DNA from: RGIG2094 sp045660065
GTDB taxonomy: Bacteria; Bacillota; Clostridia; RGIG6154
Reading direction: 5' to 3'
Assembly (NCBI GenBank): GCA_045660065.1
Contig: JAZRDC010000013.1
Location: 1-7,526, forward strand
Length of the DNA: 7,526 nucleotides
Below, piece after piece: positions 1 through 5,894 of this stretch; the stretch's first letter is position 1; each line of letters opens with the position of its first letter. The notes beneath the pieces were generated by a model that searched no databases, was not told the DNA's origin, and saw nothing but the letters and a program-made list of their open reading frames with translations. The translations under genes and the position numbers were made by a program.

Positions 1-287
1 TGGCAAATCACATTGTAAAAAGCGTTGATTGCAAGACTGATGACATCTTGCTTGAAACAAGAACAACAAAAGATAAAAAACTTGTTTTCAATATTTTAAA
101 CGCAGACCCTGACAGAGAAAATTTAATTACAAGTGCAACATTTACCGATGAACTTTTGAAAAAATATACAAAGTTTAAGGTTTTATCACCTGATAATTCA
201 GACATAAATGTTAAAATCCAAAACGAAACTGCCACAATCGAAATAAAAAATCACAAAACTTTGGTAACTATTGTATTTGAGGAGTAA
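1..287 (+). CDS. C-terminal fragment of an unidentified protein, possibly a glycoside hydrolase tail
   Basis: The frame is open from the left edge (first full codon at base 3) to a TAA at 285-287, giving about 94 residues of a protein whose start lies outside the window. The peptide has alternating hydrophobic and polar residues and predicts as beta strands, with no catalytic motif, membrane segment or repeat. Such beta-sandwich tails are common at the C-terminus of multidomain glycoside hydrolases. The downstream esterase and GH20 genes make a carbohydrate-active enzyme plausible, but this is inferred from context only. The stop is 4 bases before the next ATG, and the ribosome binding site of the next gene lies inside this gene's last codons, so the two are co-transcribed and probably translationally coupled. 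A TTG at 48 could in principle start a 79-residue protein, but it has no ribosome binding site and the frame continues upstream of it. Confidence 0.7.
   Translation, partial: ANHIVKSVDCKTDDILLETRTTKDKKLVFNILNADPDRENLITSATFTDELLKKYTKFKVLSPDNSDINVKIQNETATIEIKNHKTLVTIVFEE
279..284 (+). promoter_or_regulatory. Ribosome binding site of the esterase gene
   Basis: GAGGAG lies 7 bases before the ATG at 292 and inside the last codons of the upstream gene. It decides the start: an in-frame TTG at 271 would add seven residues but has no upstream purine-rich motif. Confidence 0.85.
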
Positions 288-291
288 CTTT

Positions 292-2196
292 ATGAGTTTT
301 GAAAAGTTTGAAAGTATCCCGTCAGGAACATCATTTTACAGTTTAAAAGACAAGGCTTTTTTCCATGTTTGTCAAAGAGTTTTTGAAAGTTATGACAGAA
401 TTGACGCTAAAAGAAACTCTGTAACCGATAAAGAAAAATTTGACCATTATCAAACAGATATAACAAAAGCATTTAAAGATACAATGGGAAATCTGCCTTA
501 TGACAAGTCTTTCCCCCTTGATGCAAAAACTACAAATGTTATAAAAGAAGACGGGCTGACAATAAAAAATGTTATTTTCTCATCAAGAGAAAATGTGTTT
601 GTAACCGCCAATCTCTACATTCCCGAAACAGATGGCAAAAAATGTCCCGCCGTGCTGCTGCAATGCGGTCATTCTGCAAATGGCAAGGCTTCCAAAGCAT
701 ATCAAAGAGCCGCCAGAATTATTGCATCTTACGGCATTGTAGTTCTTGTTACTGACCCTGCAGGTCAGGGTGAGCGCGTTCAGTACATAAATGAAAACGG
801 CGAGGCTGAAATTAAAGGTCCTACCCAAAATCATCAGATGTTCGGAACTCAATGTTTTTTAAACGGTGAAAGTCCTGTAAAATATTTTTTAGCAGATGCA
901 TTAAAAGCAGTAGACTACCTTGAAAGTTTAGAAGAAACAGACTCTGCAAAAATCGGTGCTACCGGCATATCAGGTGGCGGTACTATGACATCACTTTTAA
1001 TGGCATACGATGAAAGAATAAAAGCCGCAGCCCCGGGATGTTGGCCATCATCGGGCAGAGAGTATTTTATATCAGGCGGTGCTGCAGACTCTGAACAAAT
1101 CTGGCCAAACGTTTTAAAAAATGATATTGATGTTTTTGAAATTATGGCTGCATTTTGTCCAAGACCACTTATGCTCCTTGCCGCTGCATACGATTTTATT
1201 CCCATTGAAGGGGTTAAAAGATTATTTAATGAAACAAAAAGACTCTACTCACTTTCGCAAGCAGAAAACAACATTGAAATTTCAATTGCAAACGAAATGC
1301 ACGGATATTCTGAGAGTCTTGCAATTTCAGCAGGTGAATTTTTTGCAAAGAATTTCTTTGGCAAAGTTTCAAGAAATGAAAATATCAGCATTCTGCCTTT
1401 AGAAGATGAAAAACTTTTTGCCACCAAAAGCGGATTTGTATTGGTTGATTTCCCTGAAAGTCTTGCAGTTTATCAGGAAAACATAGCAGAATACAACAAA
1501 AAAACTCCTCTTTCTGAAGAAGAAAAAACAAAAGTACTTTCAAATCTTGTGTTTAATGAAAGAAGCAAAGACTTTGAATACAATTTAAGAGTTTTAAACG
1601 CAGATTACTTTTCCTTCTGCCACGATGGATTGTTCGTTCAGCCTTACATCTGGTTTACGGGTGAGTTTCTCCCCTGCCACGGATTTATGTTTAAATCAGA
1701 AGAAAATAAAGATAAAAATATTCCCGTTACAATTTGCCTGTGGATGGACGGAACGGATAATTTAAGTGAAAATGAAGATAAAATCAGAGAAATCTGCAAA
1801 TCAGGCAGATCCGCATTTATCCCTGACCTTACGGCTATGGGAAAATGTGTACCGCACAAAATGAAAGGCGATGCCGACATAAAGGCGCATTTAGGCTCTA
1901 TAAGTGATAAAATTGCAAAATCCTTAATTATGCTTGGTGATTCTTTGTGTGCGCTAAAAACTTATTCACTTGTTCAGACTATCAATATGGCAAGAAAAGA
2001 ATTCTCAGAAGATGTAAAACTTTACACCAAGGGCAATTATTCAGTTTTTGCAAGAATTGTGCAAAAACTCGACAAAAACATTAACTGCACTTGCGATGGA
2101 GAAGTTAAAATCAAAGACATTATAAATAATAAATATTACGAAACCTACGATATTTCCCATATTATAATGCCGGGCATTGGGGACTATATTGAATAA
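292..2196 (+). CDS. Two-domain alpha/beta hydrolase, acetyl-xylan-esterase-like (second domain degenerate)
   Basis: This 634-residue protein is a predicted serine esterase, most likely removing acetyl or similar ester groups from plant or host oligosaccharides in the cytoplasm, since no signal peptide is seen. The first hydrolase domain covers roughly residues 95-360. It has an oxyanion-hole segment QCGHS (124-128), the family signature DPAGQGER (155-162), a nucleophile elbow G-I-S-G-G with Ser227, a probable acid Asp301 and a probable His337 in the order expected for the fold. This pattern matches the acetyl xylan esterase/Abhydrolase_7 group. Residues about 380-634 look like a second alpha/beta hydrolase-like domain without a GxSxG elbow. 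The gene starts 4 bases after the preceding stop and ends 13 bases before the GH20 gene. The hydrolase class is well supported; the exact substrate is inferred, and a peptidase of the prolyl oligopeptidase clan is the main alternative. Confidence 0.85.
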   Translation: MSFEKFESIPSGTSFYSLKDKAFFHVCQRVFESYDRIDAKRNSVTDKEKFDHYQTDITKAFKDTMGNLPYDKSFPLDAKTTNVIKEDGLTIKNVIFSSRENVFVTANLYIPETDGKKCPAVLLQCGHSANGKASKAYQRAARIIASYGIVVLVTDPAGQGERVQYINENGEAEIKGPTQNHQMFGTQCFLNGESPVKYFLADALKAVDYLESLEETDSAKIGATGISGGGTMTSLLMAYDERIKAAAPGCWPSSGREYFISGGAADSEQIWPNVLKNDIDVFEIMAAFCPRPLMLLAAAYDFIPIEGVKRLFNETKRLYSLSQAENNIEISIANEMHGYSESLAISAGEFFAKNFFGKVSRNENISILPLEDEKLFATKSGFVLVDFPESLAVYQENIAEYNKKTPLSEEEKTKVLSNLVFNERSKDFEYNLRVLNADYFSFCHDGLFVQPYIWFTGEFLPCHGFMFKSEENKDKNIPVTICLWMDGTDNLSENEDKIREICKSGRSAFIPDLTAMGKCVPHKMKGDADIKAHLGSISDKIAKSLIMLGDSLCALKTYSLVQTINMARKEFSEDVKLYTKGNYSVFARIVQKLDKNINCTCDGEVKIKDIINNKYYETYDISHIIMPGIGDYIE

Positions 2197-2204
2197 AAGG
2201 AGAT
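2196..2204 (+). promoter_or_regulatory. Ribosome binding site of the GH20 gene
   Basis: AAAGGAGAT begins at the last base of the esterase stop codon; its AGGAG core is 7 bases before the ATG at 2210. The placement directly after the stop supports coupled translation. Confidence 0.85.
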
Positions 2205-2209
2205 AAAAA

Positions 2210-4078
2210 ATGACAACATTTAATTTTACAGGTGATTTGGAAGAACTAAAAACCGGACTCCAACATATAAAAACTGTTATCAATTTTGAAGAAAGCAATG
2301 ACGGATTATTGCTCCAAATCAAAAAAGGTGATGAATTATACGCCCGTTTTGACGGTACAAAAGGTGAAATTTCATACATAACAAAAGCATCTTTTTTCAG
2401 ACTTTTTGGTCTTTTTATAAAGAATGTGAGCAAAAAAGTGTCATTTGAAATAAAAGAAAAAATTAATTTTGATTTTTGTTCTGTTATGATGGATGTTACA
2501 AGAAACGGCGTTATGAAGCCTGACAGCATTAAAGAATATTTAAAATATATGGCTTTAATGGGATTAAACGGTGTTTCTCTTTATATGGAAGACGTATTTG
2601 AGGTAAAAGAAAGGCCGTATTTTGGCTATATGCGCGGAAGATACACTTATGAAGAGTTAAAAGAAATTGATGATTTTGCATACGATTTAGGCATTGAAGT
2701 ATTCCCTGCAATAGAATCCCTGGGACATATGGAGCAGTATCTTAAATACTGGGAAGCAGAAGATGTTAAAGATACAGACACAGTTTTACTTGCAGAAAGT
2801 GAAAAAACTTACGAATTTTTAGAACTTTTAATCAAAACCGTAACAAAGCCATTCCGTTCAAACAAAATACATCTTGCTATGGACGAAGCACACACATTGG
2901 GACTTGGAAAATATCTCGAAAAATTCGGCTACAAGAAAAAAATGGACATTTTCCTTGCTCATATAAACCGCGTTGCCGAAATTTCAAAAAGACTTGGTCT
3001 GGTGCAAGACACATCTGCTGATATGTTCTTCAGAATTGCATCTGAAAAAAGCGCTTACTACGATAAAAACATAAAATTTACCAAAGCAGTCAAAGACCTT
3101 GTTCCCGATAATGTTACATTGGGATTATGGTATTACCGTGGTGTAAACCCTGACGGATTAGTTGAAAAAATGATGGAAAATCAAATAGATTTATCAGAAA
3201 ATGCTATGTATTCAGGCGGAATCTGGAGTTTCAAAGGCTTTTTGTGTGACCAACACTTCAGCCTTAATAATGCAAAAATCTGTCTACCTCTTGCAAAAAA
3301 ATATGGATTTAAAAGAATTGGTTGCAGTTTCTTCGGCGACAACGGAACAGAGTGTGATTATTTTTACACCCTGCTTCCCGTTCAGGCATATGGCGAACAC
3401 ATGTATAACGATGTTGTAACAGACGAGCAAATCAAAGAAAACTTTGAGTTTATAACAGGCTTTAACTACGATGCATTAGTGCGTATGAGTGATTTTCACA
3501 ATGATTTTGAAAGATGTGAAAAGCCAAACGATTTGTCTTTCAGATATTGTGGAAAAATGTTGTTATGGCAAGATATTTTAATGGGACTTTTAGACAATTT
3601 TTTAGACAAAACACCAATGGATGAGCATTATAAAAAACTTGCAGATGATATGAAAATGTATGGCGGAGAAAAAGACAAGTGGGATATTTATTATCGTTTT
3701 GCGGAAAATCTCTGCGATACGCTTTCATTAAAATGTGAAATTGCACAGAATTTAAGAAATGCGTATTTTAGCGGTGATAAAGACTATCTTAAATCAGTTT
3801 CAGAAGAAAAACTTCCGCTTCTTGCAGAAAAAGTGGCAAGTTTAAGAAAACTCCACAGAAAAATGTGGCACAACACATTTAAGCCATTTGGCTTTGAGGT
3901 AATTGATGTTCGTTACGGCGGTTTGATTTCAAGAATAGACACTGCAATTTACCGAATTGAAAACTACTTAAGCGGTGAAATCACAAAAATAGAAGAATTG
4001 GAAGAAACAAGACTTCCCCACCATGTAAAATACTTATCAAGATACGAAAGAATATACACTGCAAGTTCAATAAGATAA
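2210..4078 (+). CDS. GH20 beta-N-acetylhexosaminidase, GcnA/GH20C-like
   Basis: This 622-residue enzyme should release terminal beta-linked N-acetylglucosamine or N-acetylgalactosamine from oligosaccharides by the substrate-assisted mechanism of family GH20. An N-terminal alpha/beta domain (about 1-85) precedes the barrel. The barrel shows VMMDVTRNGVM (92-102, with the substrate-binding Arg98), FPAIESLGHMEQ (165-176), and the catalytic pair Asp225-Glu226 in HLAMDEAHTLG. It also has YSGGIWSF (334-341) and FFGDNGTECDYF (374-385), the latter resembling the WGDDGNE segment of streptococcal GcnA-type enzymes. A C-terminal helical region (about 400-622) completes a length close to that subgroup. 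No signal peptide, sortase motif or membrane segment is seen, so it is probably cytoplasmic. It is the last gene of the operon, with a terminator right after it. The family call is firm; subgroup and substrate come from motif likeness only. Confidence 0.9.
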   Translation: MTTFNFTGDLEELKTGLQHIKTVINFEESNDGLLLQIKKGDELYARFDGTKGEISYITKASFFRLFGLFIKNVSKKVSFEIKEKINFDFCSVMMDVTRNGVMKPDSIKEYLKYMALMGLNGVSLYMEDVFEVKERPYFGYMRGRYTYEELKEIDDFAYDLGIEVFPAIESLGHMEQYLKYWEAEDVKDTDTVLLAESEKTYEFLELLIKTVTKPFRSNKIHLAMDEAHTLGLGKYLEKFGYKKKMDIFLAHINRVAEISKRLGLVQDTSADMFFRIASEKSAYYDKNIKFTKAVKDLVPDNVTLGLWYYRGVNPDGLVEKMMENQIDLSENAMYSGGIWSFKGFLCDQHFSLNNAKICLPLAKKYGFKRIGCSFFGDNGTECDYFYTLLPVQAYGEHMYNDVVTDEQIKENFEFITGFNYDALVRMSDFHNDFERCEKPNDLSFRYCGKMLLWQDILMGLLDNFLDKTPMDEHYKKLADDMKMYGGEKDKWDIYYRFAENLCDTLSLKCEIAQNLRNAYFSGDKDYLKSVSEEKLPLLAEKVASLRKLHRKMWHNTFKPFGFEVIDVRYGGLISRIDTAIYRIENYLSGEITKIEELEETRLPHHVKYLSRYERIYTASSIR

Positions 4079-4107
4079 ACAAAAGACCGCAAAAGCGGTC
4101 TTTTGTT
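4078..4107. terminator. Bidirectional terminator after the GH20 gene
   Basis: A perfect 13-bp stem (4078-4090 with 4095-4107) with an AAAA loop has a GACCGC/GCGGTC core flanked by A-runs on one side and T-runs on the other. It is rho-independent in form for both strands: it ends the + strand operon, and would also stop the minus-strand transcript from the promoter at 4244-4272. Confidence 0.92.
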
Positions 4108-4237
4108 ATGGCAACGCCAGAGCGCTGCCCGTCATATCCACAATATTCGTTTTTCCTTACGTCCAAGCCATTTTTCAGCATATAAGACATTTTATCATAT
4201 AGCCTGACGCACTTCAAATCCATCTCTTCAATAACTT
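4080..4237 (-). ncRNA. Candidate small RNA between two terminators
   Basis: A near-consensus minus-strand promoter (4244-4272) predicts a start near 4237, and the bidirectional terminator at 4078-4107 would end the transcript after roughly 140-160 nt. The RNA would contain an 8-bp hairpin at 4112-4131 (GGCAGCGC and GCGUUGCC around a UCUG loop, one G-U pair), right before the terminator. Nearer its 5' end the segments UGCGUC and GACGUA can pair. An ORF starting at ATG 4221-4223 crosses this segment, but it has no proper ribosome binding site and runs through the terminator, so a non-coding RNA is more likely. I do not recognise the RNA family. A short coupled peptide gene or a decayed gene remnant are alternatives. 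Confidence 0.45.
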
Positions 4238-4243
4238 GATCAT

Positions 4244-4272
4244 ATTATATCACAAAATTGTCAAATAGTCAA
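4244..4272 (-). promoter_or_regulatory. Strong minus-strand sigma-A-type promoter in the convergent gap
   Basis: On the minus strand TTGACT (4267-4272) and TATAAT (4244-4249) are separated by 17 bases, with a TG one base before the -10 hexamer (extended -10). Only one base departs from consensus. The -35 box shares its last two bases (4271-4272) with the terminator of the ADP-ribosylglycohydrolase gene. Confidence 0.75.
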
Positions 4273-4299
4273 AATACCACAGGTTAACTGTGGTATTTT
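4271..4299. terminator. Terminator of the vWA/ADP-ribosylglycohydrolase operon
   Basis: A 12-bp perfect stem (4271-4282 with 4288-4299) with a GTTAA loop contains the core TACCACAG/CTGTGGTA and has A/T runs at both ends. It lies 10 bases beyond the stop of the minus-strand ADP-ribosylglycohydrolase gene and is shaped to work in both directions. Confidence 0.88.
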
Positions 4300-4309
4300 T
4301 CTGCAAATT

Positions 4310-5107
4310 TTATGACAAATATTTATCCTGAAATTCTGTTGCAATATCAAGCATTCTTTCGTCAAGGAAGGACAGGGTTGTTTGTTTCAAATCATCAGGG
4401 ATGCCATAGTAGGCTTCTGCTACTGCACCTGTGATTGCTGCCAAGGTATCGCTATCACCGCCCACAGATATTGCATTTCTTATGGCATCTTCAAAGTTTG
4501 TTGATTCAAAAAACGCCTGCATAGCCTGAGGCACAGTTCCCTGACAGGTAACGTCAAATTCATAGCTTGGGCGGATTTCATCCAAGGTGAAATCAATGGT
4601 ATAATATTTGGCGATGTACTCTTTGATTTCATCCATAGTCGCACCTATTCTTGCAAGGAATACCGCACCTGCAGTTGCAACTGCACCTTTTATACCTTCC
4701 GGATGATTATGAGTAACTTCGGCTGTTGCTTTTGCGATAAATTCCGCTTCCTCTAAAGTTTTTGCATACCAACCAACAGGCGCTACTCTCATTGCAGAGC
4801 CATTACCAAAACTGTTGTATGGCTTTCTTTTATTAAGGAGAATCCACACAAGGAAATGACCGCCATACCCACACTCAGGATATTTAATGCCAATTTCGTG
4901 CATAACGTCAACAAGTTTTTCTTTGAAATCTTCTACATTGCTTTCGTCTATGCAAGGTGTTTGCATCAGAGCCTCTGCTATTGCTATTGTCATAACAGAA
5001 TCGTCGGTAAAGAAACACTCTTTATCAAACAATTCAAATTCTTTTGTTTTAATATTATCAAATTCATATACTGAACCGATAACATCGCCTGTAATTGCTC
5101 CTATCAT
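4310..5107 (-). CDS. ADP-ribosylglycohydrolase family protein (DraG/ARH-like)
   Basis: This 265-residue protein belongs to the ADP-ribosyl-glycohydrolase family, which hydrolyses the bond between ADP-ribose and a protein side chain, nucleic acid or small molecule using a two-metal centre. Motifs appear in family order: GDVIGS (7-12), the metal-binding FTDDS (33-37, Thr34-Asp35-Asp36), NGSAMR (102-107), THNHPEG (132-138) and GGDSDT (216-221, with Asp218, Asp220 and Thr221 as the second set of ligands). All ligands are present and the length is normal for a single-domain member, so it should be active. No signal peptide is seen. The ATG at 5105-5107 has AGGAGG (5115-5120) at 7 bases and lies 14 bases after the stop of the vWA gene, so the two are coupled. 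Its target is unknown; the neighbouring macro domain gene points to ADP-ribose chemistry as the shared theme. Confidence 0.93.
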   Translation of the reverse strand: MIGAITGDVIGSVYEFDNIKTKEFELFDKECFFTDDSVMTIAIAEALMQTPCIDESNVEDFKEKLVDVMHEIGIKYPECGYGGHFLVWILLNKRKPYNSFGNGSAMRVAPVGWYAKTLEEAEFIAKATAEVTHNHPEGIKGAVATAGAVFLARIGATMDEIKEYIAKYYTIDFTLDEIRPSYEFDVTCQGTVPQAMQAFFESTNFEDAIRNAISVGGDSDTLAAITGAVAEAYYGIPDDLKQTTLSFLDERMLDIATEFQDKYLS

Positions 5108-5121
5108 TATTCGTCCTCCTG

Positions 5122-5787
5122 TTATCTGTTTTTCTTACCTCTGCGTTGGTAATCTTCGTTAATTCCTTTGCTCCAGTTTTCATCAATACATTTGCTTTCA
5201 CGAACTGTACTTACAACTTTAGCCATAGTTTCATATACAATACTTGTTCCGCAGGAATCAGCACAATAATTTACTGCTCTGTCGCTATTTATTCCATACT
5301 GGGCAGCAGTTTCAACTGCATCAATATTTGCACCGATAAACAAAAATTCCCAACCATACTTTTCTTTCTGACGTTCAATCATTGCTTTAACCTGATCGCT
5401 GGTGTACTTGCGACTTGCATTTTCCATTCCGTCGGTTGTGATTACAAACACTGTGTGTTCAGGCACATCTTCATTTCGTGCGTACTTGTGAATGTTGCCG
5501 ATGTGATGAATGGCTCCGCCCAGTGCGTCAATAAGTGCAGTTGATCCACGAACTGTATACTCTCTGTCTGTCATAGGCTTTATGTCTGTGAGTTTTACTC
5601 TGTCGTGCAACACTTCAGACACATTATCAAAAAGCACAGTAGATACAAAGCATCCACCCTCTTGCTTTCTCTGCTTTTCAATCATTGCATTAAAGCCACC
5701 GATTGTATCTGCTTCAAGCCCTGACATTGAACCGCTTCTGTCTAAAATAAACACCAATTCTGTAATACCATTTTTAATCTTTTCCAT
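5122..5787 (-). CDS. von Willebrand factor type A domain protein, cytosolic, intact MIDAS
   Basis: This 221-residue protein is almost entirely one vWA domain. The metal ion-dependent adhesion site is complete: DRSGS (Asp16, Ser18, Ser20), Thr83 in RGSTAL and Asp119 in ITTDG. Such domains bind a protein partner through a Mg or Mn ion. No signal peptide or membrane segment is seen, so it probably acts in the cytosol, as TerY/YegL-type proteins do. The C-terminal tail (about 200-221) is charged and ends in a basic run. The ATG at 5785-5787 has GGAGG (5796-5800) 8 bases upstream; an in-frame TTG at 5800-5802 falls on that site itself and is rejected. It is followed closely by the ADP-ribosylglycohydrolase gene. 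The partner may be that enzyme, or a protein that becomes ADP-ribosylated, but this is inference. Confidence 0.9.
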   Translation of the reverse strand: MEKIKNGITELVFILDRSGSMSGLEADTIGGFNAMIEKQRKQEGGCFVSTVLFDNVSEVLHDRVKLTDIKPMTDREYTVRGSTALIDALGGAIHHIGNIHKYARNEDVPEHTVFVITTDGMENASRKYTSDQVKAMIERQKEKYGWEFLFIGANIDAVETAAQYGINSDRAVNYCADSCGTSIVYETMAKVVSTVRESKCIDENWSKGINEDYQRRGKKNR

Positions 5788-5795
5788 ATTAAATA

Positions 5796-5800
5796 CCTCC
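5796..5800 (-). promoter_or_regulatory. Ribosome binding site of the vWA gene, abutting a hairpin T-run
   Basis: GGAGG on the minus strand is 8 bases before the ATG at 5787. It begins immediately after the run of six T that follows the inverted repeat at 5806-5848, so folding or protein binding there could affect translation as well as transcription. Confidence 0.8.
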
Positions 5801-5805
5801 AAAAA

Positions 5806-5848
5806 ATAATGTGATTGTTTGGCCTTTTCAACCTTACAATCACATTAT
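5806..5848. repeat. 13-bp perfect inverted repeat before the vWA gene (operator or attenuator)
   Basis: ATAATGTGATTGT (5806-5818) is matched exactly by its reverse complement (5836-5848) across a 17-base spacer, so arm centres are 30 bp apart, about three helical turns. The minus-strand -10 candidate TATAAT (5844-5849) overlaps the promoter-side arm. On the minus strand the second arm runs straight into six T (5801-5806), so a read-through RNA from the macro-HTH gene could form a terminator-like stem, although only 3 of 13 pairs are G-C. It may be a protein binding site, an attenuator, or both. Confidence 0.7.
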
Positions 5849-5872
5849 ACTTTGTTTTAATATTAAAATGGT
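5844..5872 (-). promoter_or_regulatory. Possible internal promoter for the vWA/ADP-ribosylglycohydrolase pair
   Basis: The minus strand has a consensus TATAAT at 5844-5849, but the hexamer 17 bases upstream (ACCATT) does not resemble a -35 box and there is no extended -10. If real, the promoter is weak or needs an activator. The predicted start near 5837 falls within the promoter-side arm of the inverted repeat. Confidence 0.4.
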
Positions 5873-5894
5873 CGCTTTGCGGGAGACTTTTAAA

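Noticed and set aside
271..291. Upstream TTG start adding seven residues to the esterase
   Set aside because: It lies inside the end of the preceding gene and has no ribosome binding site, whereas ATG 292 has GAGGAG at 7 bases.
2041..2529. A 162-codon minus-strand frame across the esterase/GH20 junction
   Set aside because: It is antisense to both genes and carries no recognisable domain; its hydrophobic composition reflects AT-rich coding sequence read backwards.
3981..4223. An 80-codon minus-strand reading frame starting at ATG 4221-4223
   Set aside because: It has no usable ribosome binding site, is translated straight through the strong terminator at 4078-4107 and then antisense into the GH20 gene. 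The first 40 codons overlap the candidate small RNA, which explains the promoter better.
5095..5544. A 149-codon plus-strand frame opposite the vWA and glycohydrolase genes
   Set aside because: It is antisense to two well-supported genes, is rich in Ser, Phe and Cys as expected of a reverse-frame shadow, and has no motif or ribosome binding site.
5870..5894. A possible terminator directly after the macro-HTH stop
   Set aside because: Only a short, bulged GTC-GC/GC-GAC pairing without a T-run is present; the inverted repeat at 5806-5848 is the more convincing hairpin in this gap.
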